Below are positions 18,387-26,286 of a stretch of DNA of 64,000 nt, in pieces. Numbering within the stretch: position 1 is the stretch's first letter; every line of letters starts with the position of its first letter. The stretch is from Peptoniphilus sp. GNH (lineage in GTDB: Bacteria; Bacillota; Clostridia; Tissierellales; Peptoniphilaceae). A program made the position numbers and the translations under genes. The stretch covers positions 768,979-832,978 of the forward strand of contig CP089931.1 in NCBI GenBank assembly GCA_021307325.1, in the 5' to 3' direction. The notes under the pieces are model-generated. The model worked only from the letters and a program-made list of their open reading frames with translations. It made no database searches and was not told where the DNA came from.

Positions 18387-21261
18387 ATTTTATCAAGTTT
18401 CTCACTTCGCAGAAGAGGTCTTTATTTTCTTTTACGGCTTCTCCTCCTATGACGCAGTAGGTCTTTGTTTTTAAAATCTCTTCTAAGAGCTTGCTATATG
18501 ATCTGATTTTTTCTAGATCCGTCTTTAAGGCTTCTTGCTTGGCTTTTTTTAGGTCGGATTCTCTTTGCCCTTTGATGTAAATGCCTAGGGATAGGTCGGC
18601 TTTGGATGCTAAGTCTAGAAGTGGATTGAAGGTGTTCATAGATCCGATTATATAGTTTTTCAAGTCTTGGTCGCTTATTTCCACTTTGGAAAGGTAGCTT
18701 GGCAGACTTTCAAAGACGTCCAAGGTCTCTTTGAGTTTGGGGTCTCTGAAGGAGTTCATCTTGGCAATTTTTTCTCTCGAGAAATTTATGCCCATGCCAT
18801 AGGCTCCTCCAATGGCTCTTATGTTGGTGTAGAGGTAGTCTAGGCTTAGGAAATTTTTTAAGACTTCCATGGACCCGTCATAGTCGCCGAATGAATCGAA
18901 GTTTCCTCTTTGGCAGACGAAGTTTACGTTTGATGAGAAGGTGTATCCCAGATTCATTTTTTTGTTTAGGCTTAGGCTGATTTCATTTTCGCTTTGATAA
19001 CTCAACCTTTCGATTAGGCCTTGGGCTACTTTTTTGAATTCCTCTTCTGCATCTTTTTCGCCAAGTAGATGGATGATTAGATCTTTTTTGTTCAAGATTT
19101 TGCCATATACTTTTTCTAGTCTTTCTTTGAGGGCTGGGAAATTCTCGTCGCAGTCTTTTAATGTTTTTATGATGTGGTCGTAGTAGTCGCTTCCGACTGT
19201 CATATTGGCGAATTTGCCGCTTTCTGTATTTTGTGCTTCTAAGACAGCAAATCCAAAAGAATTTGGCATTGCCATAAAGGAGCTTTCTAGAGCTGATTTT
19301 TCTTCTAGTAGCAGGTCTTTTATCCTCTTTTGATCATCAAATTTGGTCTTGGTGAGGATTTCTTCTATTAGTTCAAAGGCTTTTTCGCCCTGTCCTTTTA
19401 GATATTTTACTTTGCTGATGAATTTTCTCTTGGACTTAGCTTTGCATTGGAAGGCTGTGAGGGCAAAGCTAATGCCACCCGATCTTAGATAGATTTCTTT
19501 TTCAAGGTCTTGGAAGCTATAATTTTCAGTTGAAAGTCCATTTAAAAATAGGTCTATAAGAGCCAAGTCTTTTAGCTCATCTTCTCTCAGGTGGTCTATT
19601 TTAAATGCCAGGCTTGCATAGCTTATTTTGTTGGCAGCTCCTTCAAGGAAGAGGTACTTGGCACCCTTTATTTCTGAAACTACGGGGTCTATCTTTGCCA
19701 CTTCGGTGTCTATATCTGACAAGTTAAGACTTGGTAGGTTACTTTTATCTTCTTCGCTTGACTCTGATTTTTGATAGACTTTTAGTTCTTTTGTATCTTT
19801 TATTATTTGGTCTAGTTCTTTTTCTGATAGAGTCTTTTGATAGGCGAGCAAGTCTTCTCTTTGCTTGTCCTCTCTTTGCTTTTCCCTGCCTTCTTGGGGT
19901 AGGATTGTCAGCTCTACCTTGTAGGGGTTGTCTATTAAATATTTTTTTATGAAGTCTTCTATATAGCCATGGTCTAATTTCTCTCTGATTTCTTTTATAT
20001 GTTCATTTATGATTAGTCCTTCATAGGGACTTCTGTCATATAGCCATGAGTTCAAGGCTCTTAGTACATAAATTATTGATTTGTGTGGACCCGAGCCTTC
20101 TCTTATGGAAAATTCATACTTGTTTAAAGTCGACAACACGTGCTTTTTGTCTAGGCCTTCTTTTACGATTTTAGCAAGCGTGTTTTCGATTATATCTGCA
20201 AATTCCCCCATCCTATCTCTGGATGTGTTTTTGGCAACTATGGTGAAGTCATAAGGAAGTGACGAGTTAGTCGTGAAGTATATGTCTTCTCCCAAGCCTT
20301 TTTCTTGGAGCGCCAGTTTTATTGGACCCGCATCTGATGTAATCAAAAGTTCAGAAATGAAATTCATCATGAAGTCTATATTTTTATAGGTTCTATCTTG
20401 GACTACTACCGAATAGGTGAGGACGTCCTTGTTTTCAATTTCTTGACCCGGGTCAACTGAATAGTAGTCTATAAGGCTCTTTTTTTCTTTGAAGGGCTCG
20501 TTTAGCTTGATGCCAGAGTCTGGGTTTGTCTTTTCAAATTTGCCTATATAGTTTTTGTCAATAAATTCAAGTGCCTTTTCCATATCCATGTCCCCGTAGA
20601 GGTAGATGTAGGAATTAGACGGATGGTAATAGCGCTTATGAAAAGCTAAAAATTCTTGATAGCTGAGTTTTGGAATCTCCATGGGGTCTCCTCCCGAGTT
20701 GACTCCATAGGTCGAATCGGGATGGAGATTTAAGCTCAAAGCATTGTATATTTGGGAGTCAACTGATGAGTAGTCTCCTTTCATCTCGTTAAAAACAACT
20801 CCCACTCTCTTGAGTTCAGATTTTTTGTCTTCAAGCTCATAGTGCCAGCCTTCTTGTCTAAAGATTTTTTCTTCTTCATACATTCTTGGATAGAAAACTG
20901 CATCCAGATAGAGGTCCATCAGATTGTAGAAGTCTTTTTCGTTTCTGCTGGAAAGTGGGTAGACAGTCTTATCAGGGAAGGTCATTGCATTTAAAAATGT
21001 CTGCATAGATGACTTTAGCATGTCCATAAAGGGCTCCTTAGTCCTATACTTTCTAGAGCCTTGCAAAACACAGTGCTCTACTATGTGGGCTGTCCCTTTT
21101 GAGTCCTCTGGAGTTGTCCTAAAGGCTATGGCAAAGGTTTTGTTGCTGTCATCGTTTTCGACTGTCAAAACCCTTGCTCCAGTTTTCTCGTGTTCATAGA
21201 TTTTGCAGTTTCCTGCGACTTCTTCGAGGTATTTTTCTTCAATAAATTTATAGTTTTTCAT
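18385..21261 (-). CDS. Zinc metallopeptidase M16C, presequence-protease (PreP/insulinase) type
   Basis: 958-residue peptidase that degrades short peptides inside a closed chamber formed by two M16 halves. The inverted zinc motif HIVEH is at residues 59-63 and the downstream glutamate region EEEKIFRQEGWHYE is near 145. The length and the two-half organisation match PreP (M16C) rather than the ~430-residue bacterial M16B peptidases. No signal peptide is seen, so it should act in the cytoplasm on peptides, probably imported ones or breakdown products. AAGGATAG precedes the ATG. The exported hydrolase gene ends 22 bases upstream (its stop is at 21283), so co-transcription is likely. Its role in peptide nutrition is inferred. 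Confidence 0.92.
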   Translation of the reverse strand: MKNYKFIEEKYLEEVAGNCKIYEHEKTGARVLTVENDDSNKTFAIAFRTTPEDSKGTAHIVEHCVLQGSRKYRTKEPFMDMLKSSMQTFLNAMTFPDKTVYPLSSRNEKDFYNLMDLYLDAVFYPRMYEEEKIFRQEGWHYELEDKKSELKRVGVVFNEMKGDYSSVDSQIYNALSLNLHPDSTYGVNSGGDPMEIPKLSYQEFLAFHKRYYHPSNSYIYLYGDMDMEKALEFIDKNYIGKFEKTNPDSGIKLNEPFKEKKSLIDYYSVDPGQEIENKDVLTYSVVVQDRTYKNIDFMMNFISELLITSDAGPIKLALQEKGLGEDIYFTTNSSLPYDFTIVAKNTSRDRMGEFADIIENTLAKIVKEGLDKKHVLSTLNKYEFSIREGSGPHKSIIYVLRALNSWLYDRSPYEGLIINEHIKEIREKLDHGYIEDFIKKYLIDNPYKVELTILPQEGREKQREDKQREDLLAYQKTLSEKELDQIIKDTKELKVYQKSESSEEDKSNLPSLNLSDIDTEVAKIDPVVSEIKGAKYLFLEGAANKISYASLAFKIDHLREDELKDLALIDLFLNGLSTENYSFQDLEKEIYLRSGGISFALTAFQCKAKSKRKFISKVKYLKGQGEKAFELIEEILTKTKFDDQKRIKDLLLEEKSALESSFMAMPNSFGFAVLEAQNTESGKFANMTVGSDYYDHIIKTLKDCDENFPALKERLEKVYGKILNKKDLIIHLLGEKDAEEEFKKVAQGLIERLSYQSENEISLSLNKKMNLGYTFSSNVNFVCQRGNFDSFGDYDGSMEVLKNFLSLDYLYTNIRAIGGAYGMGINFSREKIAKMNSFRDPKLKETLDVFESLPSYLSKVEISDQDLKNYIIGSMNTFNPLLDLASKADLSLGIYIKGQRESDLKKAKQEALKTDLEKIRSYSKLLEEILKTKTYCVIGGEAVKENKDLFCEVRNLIK

Positions 21262-21282
21262 CTATCCTTCTTTCTTTTTATT

Positions 21283-22533
21283 TTATAGAGTTTTTTCAAA
21301 CCATTTAGCAGTGGTGTCCATCAATTCGTCAAATTCTGTCATTGAACCTGTAAAAATGTTAAAAGTATGGTCTGCTTTTTCTATTACGTGCTTCTTGCTT
21401 TCTTTGTTAGGTGATGCCTTTAAGATTTCATCTGCTGATTTTGGTGGAACAACATCATCCTTGGCTCCATTTATTGCCATGATTGGGGCTTTGATTCCTT
21501 TTATCTTGTCTATTATTTTTACATTTTTTACATCTTTTGCCCATGAAAGACCGAATTTAAGAGGGCTTCTCCAGCCAAATTCAACTGTATAATAGCCATT
21601 TTTTTCTGCTTCTTTATATTGAGCATCAGTCATCATGTCTGAAAGGTCTAGAGCGCCTGCCCAAGTCAAGACTGATTTAAAATCTTCGCTTGCAGCTGCT
21701 GCCAAGAAGGCATCAGTTCCGCCTTGAGACCAGCCCATTACACCAATTTTGTCTTTGTCTACTTGTTCTAAGCTCTTTAGATAATCTTTGGCTGCTAGGG
21801 CATCTTCTGTTGCTGTCTTGTAATCGTATCCGATGTAGTCTTCTTTGGAATCGCCTACGCCCATGAAGTCTATACGGATTGAGGCTATCTTATTTTCTGC
21901 AAATTTTTCAGCCATGTAAACATATCCGTTGCCGGCTTCGTCTTTATTTGAACCTGTTCCATGAAGCATTACGACTGCTTTTAGGGCTTTGCCTTCCTTG
22001 GGTAGAGTCACTACTGCTGGCACCTTTCTGCCATTTGCATCTATGAGCAAGTTTTTTTGTAGGTAGGACTTTTCGCCTAGTCTTGCTATCATGCCGACTT
22101 TTTCAAATTCTACTTTTAGTCCCATTTTTTCTGCTATGAGTCTCAATGGCACATAGAGTTTATCTCCTTCAAGAAATGGCTTTATGTCTTCTATTTCTTT
22201 TTCGCCAAATATATTTTTTACCTTAACGGCTTTATCTGCGACTAAGTCAAAGGATAAGTCTTCGGATGTGATTTTCACTTCTTTCTTGTCTTCTGATAGG
22301 TCGAATTTATAAAGGTCCTTGATTGCTTTTAGGTCTTTGAAGTAGTCCCAGGGTACATATGTAACTCCCTTTATAAGTCTAGTTGCAACTCCATGTTGGT
22401 CCTTGTCAAAATAAACTTGAATAGATTTTTGAGAATTTGCTTCTGGACTTGTTTTTGTTTGAGCAAGTGTTCCCAAGGGCATAAGGCTTACTGCCAAGCC
22501 TGAAACTAGAGCTAATTTTTTAAAGTTTTTCAT
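21283..22533 (-). CDS. Exported alpha/beta hydrolase with N-terminal copper-amine-oxidase-N-like domain
   Basis: 416 residues. A signal peptide (about 1-24, ending LAQT) leads to a stalk domain like the copper amine oxidase N-terminal domain (about 35-160; FLEGDKLYVPLRLIAEKMG is its typical end). An alpha/beta hydrolase fold follows. Nucleophile motif GWSQGG lies near residue 268, the acid near 355 in NGAKDDVVPP, and the His near 393 in KADHTFNIF; LHGTGS supplies the oxyanion region. It is probably an extracytoplasmic serine esterase or peptidase of the dienelactone-hydrolase-like group. Substrate is unknown. GGAGGA precedes the ATG. It sits between ybaK-like and M16C genes on the same strand with no clear terminators between them. 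Confidence 0.85.
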   Translation of the reverse strand: MKNFKKLALVSGLAVSLMPLGTLAQTKTSPEANSQKSIQVYFDKDQHGVATRLIKGVTYVPWDYFKDLKAIKDLYKFDLSEDKKEVKITSEDLSFDLVADKAVKVKNIFGEKEIEDIKPFLEGDKLYVPLRLIAEKMGLKVEFEKVGMIARLGEKSYLQKNLLIDANGRKVPAVVTLPKEGKALKAVVMLHGTGSNKDEAGNGYVYMAEKFAENKIASIRIDFMGVGDSKEDYIGYDYKTATEDALAAKDYLKSLEQVDKDKIGVMGWSQGGTDAFLAAAASEDFKSVLTWAGALDLSDMMTDAQYKEAEKNGYYTVEFGWRSPLKFGLSWAKDVKNVKIIDKIKGIKAPIMAINGAKDDVVPPKSADEILKASPNKESKKHVIEKADHTFNIFTGSMTEFDELMDTTAKWFEKTL

Positions 22534-22591
22534 TTTTTTCCTCCTCTTTGAGTGGTCTTTGCACTCTTTGACTCTTTAGATTCACCTTTTA

Positions 22592-23056
22592 TTATCCAGC
22601 TACATTCACATAAGCTTGGTAAGCGGATATTTTTTCAAGCTCATCAAGGTGAAATTTCCCAAGAGAGTTGGATGACCCACACGCAGTGTAGATTGGATCA
22701 ATTCCTTTTAGACTATCATCCAAGTAGACCTTGCAAGGTTCTTTGTAGGCATAAGGACATACTCCTCCTATTCTAAATCCCACAAGCTCCTCTACCTCTT
22801 CGTGTTTTAGCATCTTCATTGGAAATCCAAACTGAGCCTTGTATTTTTTCTTATCAATCATCCTATCAGCCGGCAATACTATTAAAATCGGTTGACCGTT
22901 TTTGTCCTTTAAACTTATAGTTTTTACTATTTCTTTGCTGGAACATCCCAAGGTCTTGGCCGCTTCTTCGCTCGTAGCTGTGGACTCTTTAAAGATCATA
23001 ATTCGATCTTCTAATTTGAATTTTTTTAAATACTCTCTTACTCTTTCTAGACTCAT
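22592..23056 (-). CDS. YbaK/EbsC family aminoacyl-tRNA deacylase
   Basis: 154-residue protein of the YbaK/prolyl-tRNA editing superfamily. It hydrolyses mischarged tRNAs (in YbaK, Cys-tRNA-Pro). Family features are the STATSEEAAKTLGCSSKEIVKTI segment split as ATSEEAAKTLG and IVKTISLK, the lysine-containing pocket, IGGVCPYAY near 110, and YTACGSSN near the C-terminus. The ATG at 23056 is selected because GGGAG lies 7 bases upstream; the longer open frame to 23158 has no such site. It may be co-transcribed with the exported hydrolase. The exact tRNA substrate cannot be told. Confidence 0.87.
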   Translation of the reverse strand: MSLERVREYLKKFKLEDRIMIFKESTATSEEAAKTLGCSSKEIVKTISLKDKNGQPILIVLPADRMIDKKKYKAQFGFPMKMLKHEEVEELVGFRIGGVCPYAYKEPCKVYLDDSLKGIDPIYTACGSSNSLGKFHLDELEKISAYQAYVNVAG

Positions 23057-23175
23057 GCTTTCTCCCGGATAATTTAATCTAAGCCAGATAGACAGACTTC
23101 TTTGGTGCCTTGTTTTAGTCCAAAAATTTCTGTCTATCTGTTTCAAATTATACCACAAGTTTTTTCTTCCTACTT

Positions 23176-23212
23176 AAAAAATAAGACCCCTACTTTTAGG
23201 AGTCTTATTTTA
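23176..23212 (-). terminator. Terminator of the SLH gene ending at 23224
   Basis: On the minus strand AAAATAAGACTCC and GGGGTCTTATTTTTT form a hairpin with a T-tract, just beyond the stop codon. Confidence 0.85.
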
Positions 23213-23223
23213 AATTCTAAATC

Positions 23224-24546
23224 TTATTTTACATATACTAGAGTGCCATTTTCTAAAAATGCCATATCTCCAAGTTTTACATAAACTATTGGTTTTACTA
23301 TCTTTGCGCCTTCAGGAAGCTTCTTGACTTCGATTTCATATCCGTCTGCTGTAGGTCTAACTTCATAGTTTTCTGCTGGGACTTCTTTCTTGTCATATTT
23401 TGGAGTTGCTCCTGTTACAAGATCTGTATTTTTGATTTTGTTGTAGTCATCTTCTGAAACATAGTTCAATTTTATATATCTTTCAGGATTTTGACCTGCC
23501 TTGCTTGCTCCCTTAAGGGATGATTTGATTTTTATAATGCCCTTGTCATCAAGTTTAGTGTAAGATTTTCCTGAGTGGTCGCTCTTTACGCTCTTATCTC
23601 CCAAAACTTCAAAATCTACAAGGATTTTTCTACCAGCTTTTGCAAAGTCGCCCTTGTGTTTTTTGTCTCCTATCTTGTAGGTTGGCATTTCTTTTATTAT
23701 TTCAAGTTCTTCCTTGCTTATTGCCTTGTCATCTTTTTTCAACAGTTCTTTAGCCTTTTCTATAAGAGCCTTAAAATCAGCTATGGCTTTTTCATTTTCA
23801 GGTTTCTTTACGCCTTCGATTTCAAAATTTTCAAGCTTTAAGCCATCAACAAAATTCTTTAAGACTTTCTTAGCTTCTTTTACTTCATCAAGCTTTACTG
23901 CTTCTGTCTTTTCTGGTGCTTTTGCATCAACAAGAGCATTATAAAGCATTAAGAAGGCGTCTTGTCTGCTAGCAGCTGCGCCAAAATCTTTTATTTCAAC
24001 TCCAGCTTCCTTGCCTATGATTCCTTCTTGGCTTGCCCAGTTTATCCATGATGCTGGCCAAGATGATTCTTTTACCATATCTGCTGTCAGGTCGTCTTTT
24101 TTTAATACGACTAGCATCTTTATTACTTCTGCATTTGTGATGTTTTTTTCTGGTTTGAAAGTACCATCAGGATAACCATTTATAAGGGCTATCTTGTTTT
24201 TTTCGCCCTTGGTGTCTTTTGCTACATTTATGATGCCCTTTGCCCAGTTTTCTTCTGCGACGTCTTTAAAAGCTGATTTTTCTTTTTGCAATTCCTTTGC
24301 TGAATTTTCAAGACCTATTGAATACACAAGGGTCTTTGCAATTTCAGATCTTTTTATATTCGAATCCAGTTTCAAACTTCCGTCTAGGTAGCCCGATATA
24401 ATCTTTTTTTCTTTTAATTCAGCTATCTTTTCTTCTGGTTTTTGAACCTTTTTTAGAGCAGGTGCTGAGTAAGCAAGACTTGATTGAATGCCAGTTGCTA
24501 AAATTGTGGCTGCCAAAATTGTAGGCACTAATATTTTTCTTTTCAT
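23224..24546 (-). CDS. SLH-domain surface protein
   Basis: 440-residue exported protein. The signal peptide (about 1-27) is followed by three SLH motifs at the N-terminus: one with ISGYLDGSLKLDSNIKRSE near residue 50, one with INGYPDGTFKPEKNITNAE near 125, and one near 165-205. Then come a helical stretch (about 215-280) and a beta-rich C-terminal part (about 285-440) that I do not recognise. SLH domains hold proteins to secondary cell-wall polymers. The first 200 residues are nearly identical to those of the CAP-domain protein encoded just upstream, indicating a recent duplication with tail exchange. GGAG lies 7 bases before the ATG. It has its own terminator. Function of the unique C-terminal part is unknown. 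Confidence 0.85.
   Translation of the reverse strand: MKRKILVPTILAATILATGIQSSLAYSAPALKKVQKPEEKIAELKEKKIISGYLDGSLKLDSNIKRSEIAKTLVYSIGLENSAKELQKEKSAFKDVAEENWAKGIINVAKDTKGEKNKIALINGYPDGTFKPEKNITNAEVIKMLVVLKKDDLTADMVKESSWPASWINWASQEGIIGKEAGVEIKDFGAAASRQDAFLMLYNALVDAKAPEKTEAVKLDEVKEAKKVLKNFVDGLKLENFEIEGVKKPENEKAIADFKALIEKAKELLKKDDKAISKEELEIIKEMPTYKIGDKKHKGDFAKAGRKILVDFEVLGDKSVKSDHSGKSYTKLDDKGIIKIKSSLKGASKAGQNPERYIKLNYVSEDDYNKIKNTDLVTGATPKYDKKEVPAENYEVRPTADGYEIEVKKLPEGAKIVKPIVYVKLGDMAFLENGTLVYVK
24009..24263 (-). repeat. SLH-coding duplication, copy 1
   Basis: Long stretches are identical to 25515-25769 at a constant offset of 1506 bases, for example TTGCCTATGATTCCTTCTTG at 24011 and 25517. This codes for the second and third SLH motifs. 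The near-identity suggests recent duplication or gene conversion. Confidence 0.88.
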
Positions 24547-24710
24547 TTCATTCTCCTTTGTCGACTAATAAATTTTATATGCTTATAGTCGAAATTATTT
24601 ATCAATTTAAGTATACAAAATATGTGTCACTTTGTAAATATTATAGCAAATTTAAATTGTTTAAATTTTTTCTTTTTTATTCTTGTCTAAATTTTCTTAT
24701 TTACATAAAA

Positions 24711-24732
24711 GGAAGACTCAAAAAGAGTCTTT
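24711..24732 (-). terminator. Weak terminator of the SLH-CAP gene
   Basis: AGACTC/GAGTCT hairpin with an interrupted T-tract on the minus strand, 49 bases after the SLH-CAP stop codon. Confidence 0.5.
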
Positions 24733-24780
24733 CTTATATTTATAAGTTTAAAATTTAGATTTTTCGCTTATATTTTACGA

Positions 24781-26052
24781 TTAATAGTTGACGTTAAAGA
24801 TTCCTATAATGTTATTGTAGTCTGCTACATAGGCATTTGGCAGCCCCATTTGAGCCATACTTACAGCTACACTATAGCCTCTTGCATTTGCTTTCATCAT
24901 AAGTCCATAATGACCTGGAGAATTTTTCCATGTTGTGAAAAGAACTCTTGCAACATCCTCTTCTGATTTTACATTCATTGTTTGATTTTCTCCATATACA
25001 CTAGTGTCATAATTAAATACATTATCTCTAATTGATGGGCCCATCAGCTGTGCAGCACATTCTCCTGCCATATTGCATATGCCTTCAAAAACTGTGTTCC
25101 ATCTAGAACCATCTGGTCTTACATGCGGCTGTCCATTGCTTCTTAAGCTTCCAACTGCGGCTTGTTCTGTAGCCCTTATTTCTGTTCCTACTTGAGCCTC
25201 GCTATTGTAACTAAGGGGTTGTAATCCTTGACTTATTCTCTCTTCATTTAGCAAGTTTTCAAAAGCTTGTCTAAATTTTTCGTGATCAAAATAGGTTCCG
25301 TTATTAAATCCAATAACATATTGAGTTCTGTCAATATTATTGGCTTCTTTATTATTCTTATTAGAGCTTTTATTTACATTTTCTTTAGTTTTATTATCTT
25401 TATTTGCTTTTGCCTTTTCAATTTGTCTTGTGCCTGCAAGGGTATTGTATAGCATCAAAAAGGAGTCTTGTCTTTTGGCGGGTGAATCAAAGTCTGTTAT
25501 TTCAACTCCAACTTCCTTGCCTATGATTCCTTCTTGGCTTGCCCAGTTTATCCATGATGCTGGCCAAGATGATTCTTTTACCATATCTGCTGTTAGGTCG
25601 TCTTTTTTTAATACAACTAGCATCTTTATTACTTCTGCATTTGTGATATTTTTTTCTGGTCTAAAAGTGCCATCAGGATAACCATTTATAAGACCTATCT
25701 TGTTTTTTTCGCCCTTGGTGTCTTTTGCTACATTTATGATGCCCTTTGCCCAGTGGTCTTCTGCGACATCTGTGAAGTCTGATTGCCCATTTTGTTCTTC
25801 TCTTGCTTCGTTTTCAAGTCCGATTGAATAAATAAGAGTCTTGGCAATTTCAGATCTTTTGATGGTTGAATCAAGTTTTAAACTTCCGTCTAGGTAGCCT
25901 GATATGATATTTTTGTCTTTTAATTCAGCTATCTTTTCTTCTTGACTTTGAACTTTTTTAAGGCTTGGTAATGAATATGCGAAGCTCGTTTGAATACTTG
26001 TTGTAAATATCATTGCCGCCAAAAGAGCCGTGCCTAATATTTTTCTTTGCAT
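24781..26052 (-). CDS. SLH-domain surface protein with CAP (SCP/PR-1) domain
   Basis: 423 residues. The signal peptide (about 1-27) is followed by three N-terminal SLH motifs (about 35-210) almost identical to those of the next gene downstream. After an Asn/Lys-rich linker (about 215-245) comes a CAP-superfamily domain (about 255-423): LLNEERISQGLQPLSYN near 270, a His in QPHVRPDGS near 320, and WKNSPGHYGLMM near 385. CAP proteins are secreted alpha-beta-alpha proteins with varied roles (adhesion, peptidase-like or lipid binding); bacterial function is poorly known. GGAGAAG precedes the ATG. It appears to be a separate unit from its sister gene, with a similar 5' region. Cell-surface location is well supported, function is not. 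Confidence 0.87.
   Translation of the reverse strand: MQRKILGTALLAAMIFTTSIQTSFAYSLPSLKKVQSQEEKIAELKDKNIISGYLDGSLKLDSTIKRSEIAKTLIYSIGLENEAREEQNGQSDFTDVAEDHWAKGIINVAKDTKGEKNKIGLINGYPDGTFRPEKNITNAEVIKMLVVLKKDDLTADMVKESSWPASWINWASQEGIIGKEVGVEITDFDSPAKRQDSFLMLYNTLAGTRQIEKAKANKDNKTKENVNKSSNKNNKEANNIDRTQYVIGFNNGTYFDHEKFRQAFENLLNEERISQGLQPLSYNSEAQVGTEIRATEQAAVGSLRSNGQPHVRPDGSRWNTVFEGICNMAGECAAQLMGPSIRDNVFNYDTSVYGENQTMNVKSEEDVARVLFTTWKNSPGHYGLMMKANARGYSVAVSMAQMGLPNAYVADYNNIIGIFNVNY
25515..25769 (-). repeat. SLH-coding duplication, copy 2
   Basis: Partner of 24009-24263. Similarity extends at a lower level over the whole SLH part, and also into the promoter region: the motif TATGCTTATAGTC occurs near 24580 and near 26085. 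Confidence 0.85.
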
Positions 26053-26233
26053 TTTCTTCTCCTTTTTATATAAACAAATTTATAATATGCTTATAGTCTA
26101 AATCATTTGTACATTTAAGTCTATAAAGCATGGGCTTATTTACAAATGTTTTTGCAAGTTGAAATTATTGTATCGAATGAATTTTCGTCTTGGTCTTATA
26201 AGAATTTCATTTGATTTTGAAATATTTAAATAC

Positions 26234-26264
26234 AAAAAACCGCCCTATTAAAAGAGCGGTTTTT
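26234..26264 (-). terminator. Terminator of rpoB-rpoC
   Basis: AAAACCGC and GCGGTTTT form the stem, with T residues following on the minus strand, 23 bases past the rpoC stop. Confidence 0.88.
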
Positions 26265-26286
26265 AACATTTTTAATCATTCTTAAA

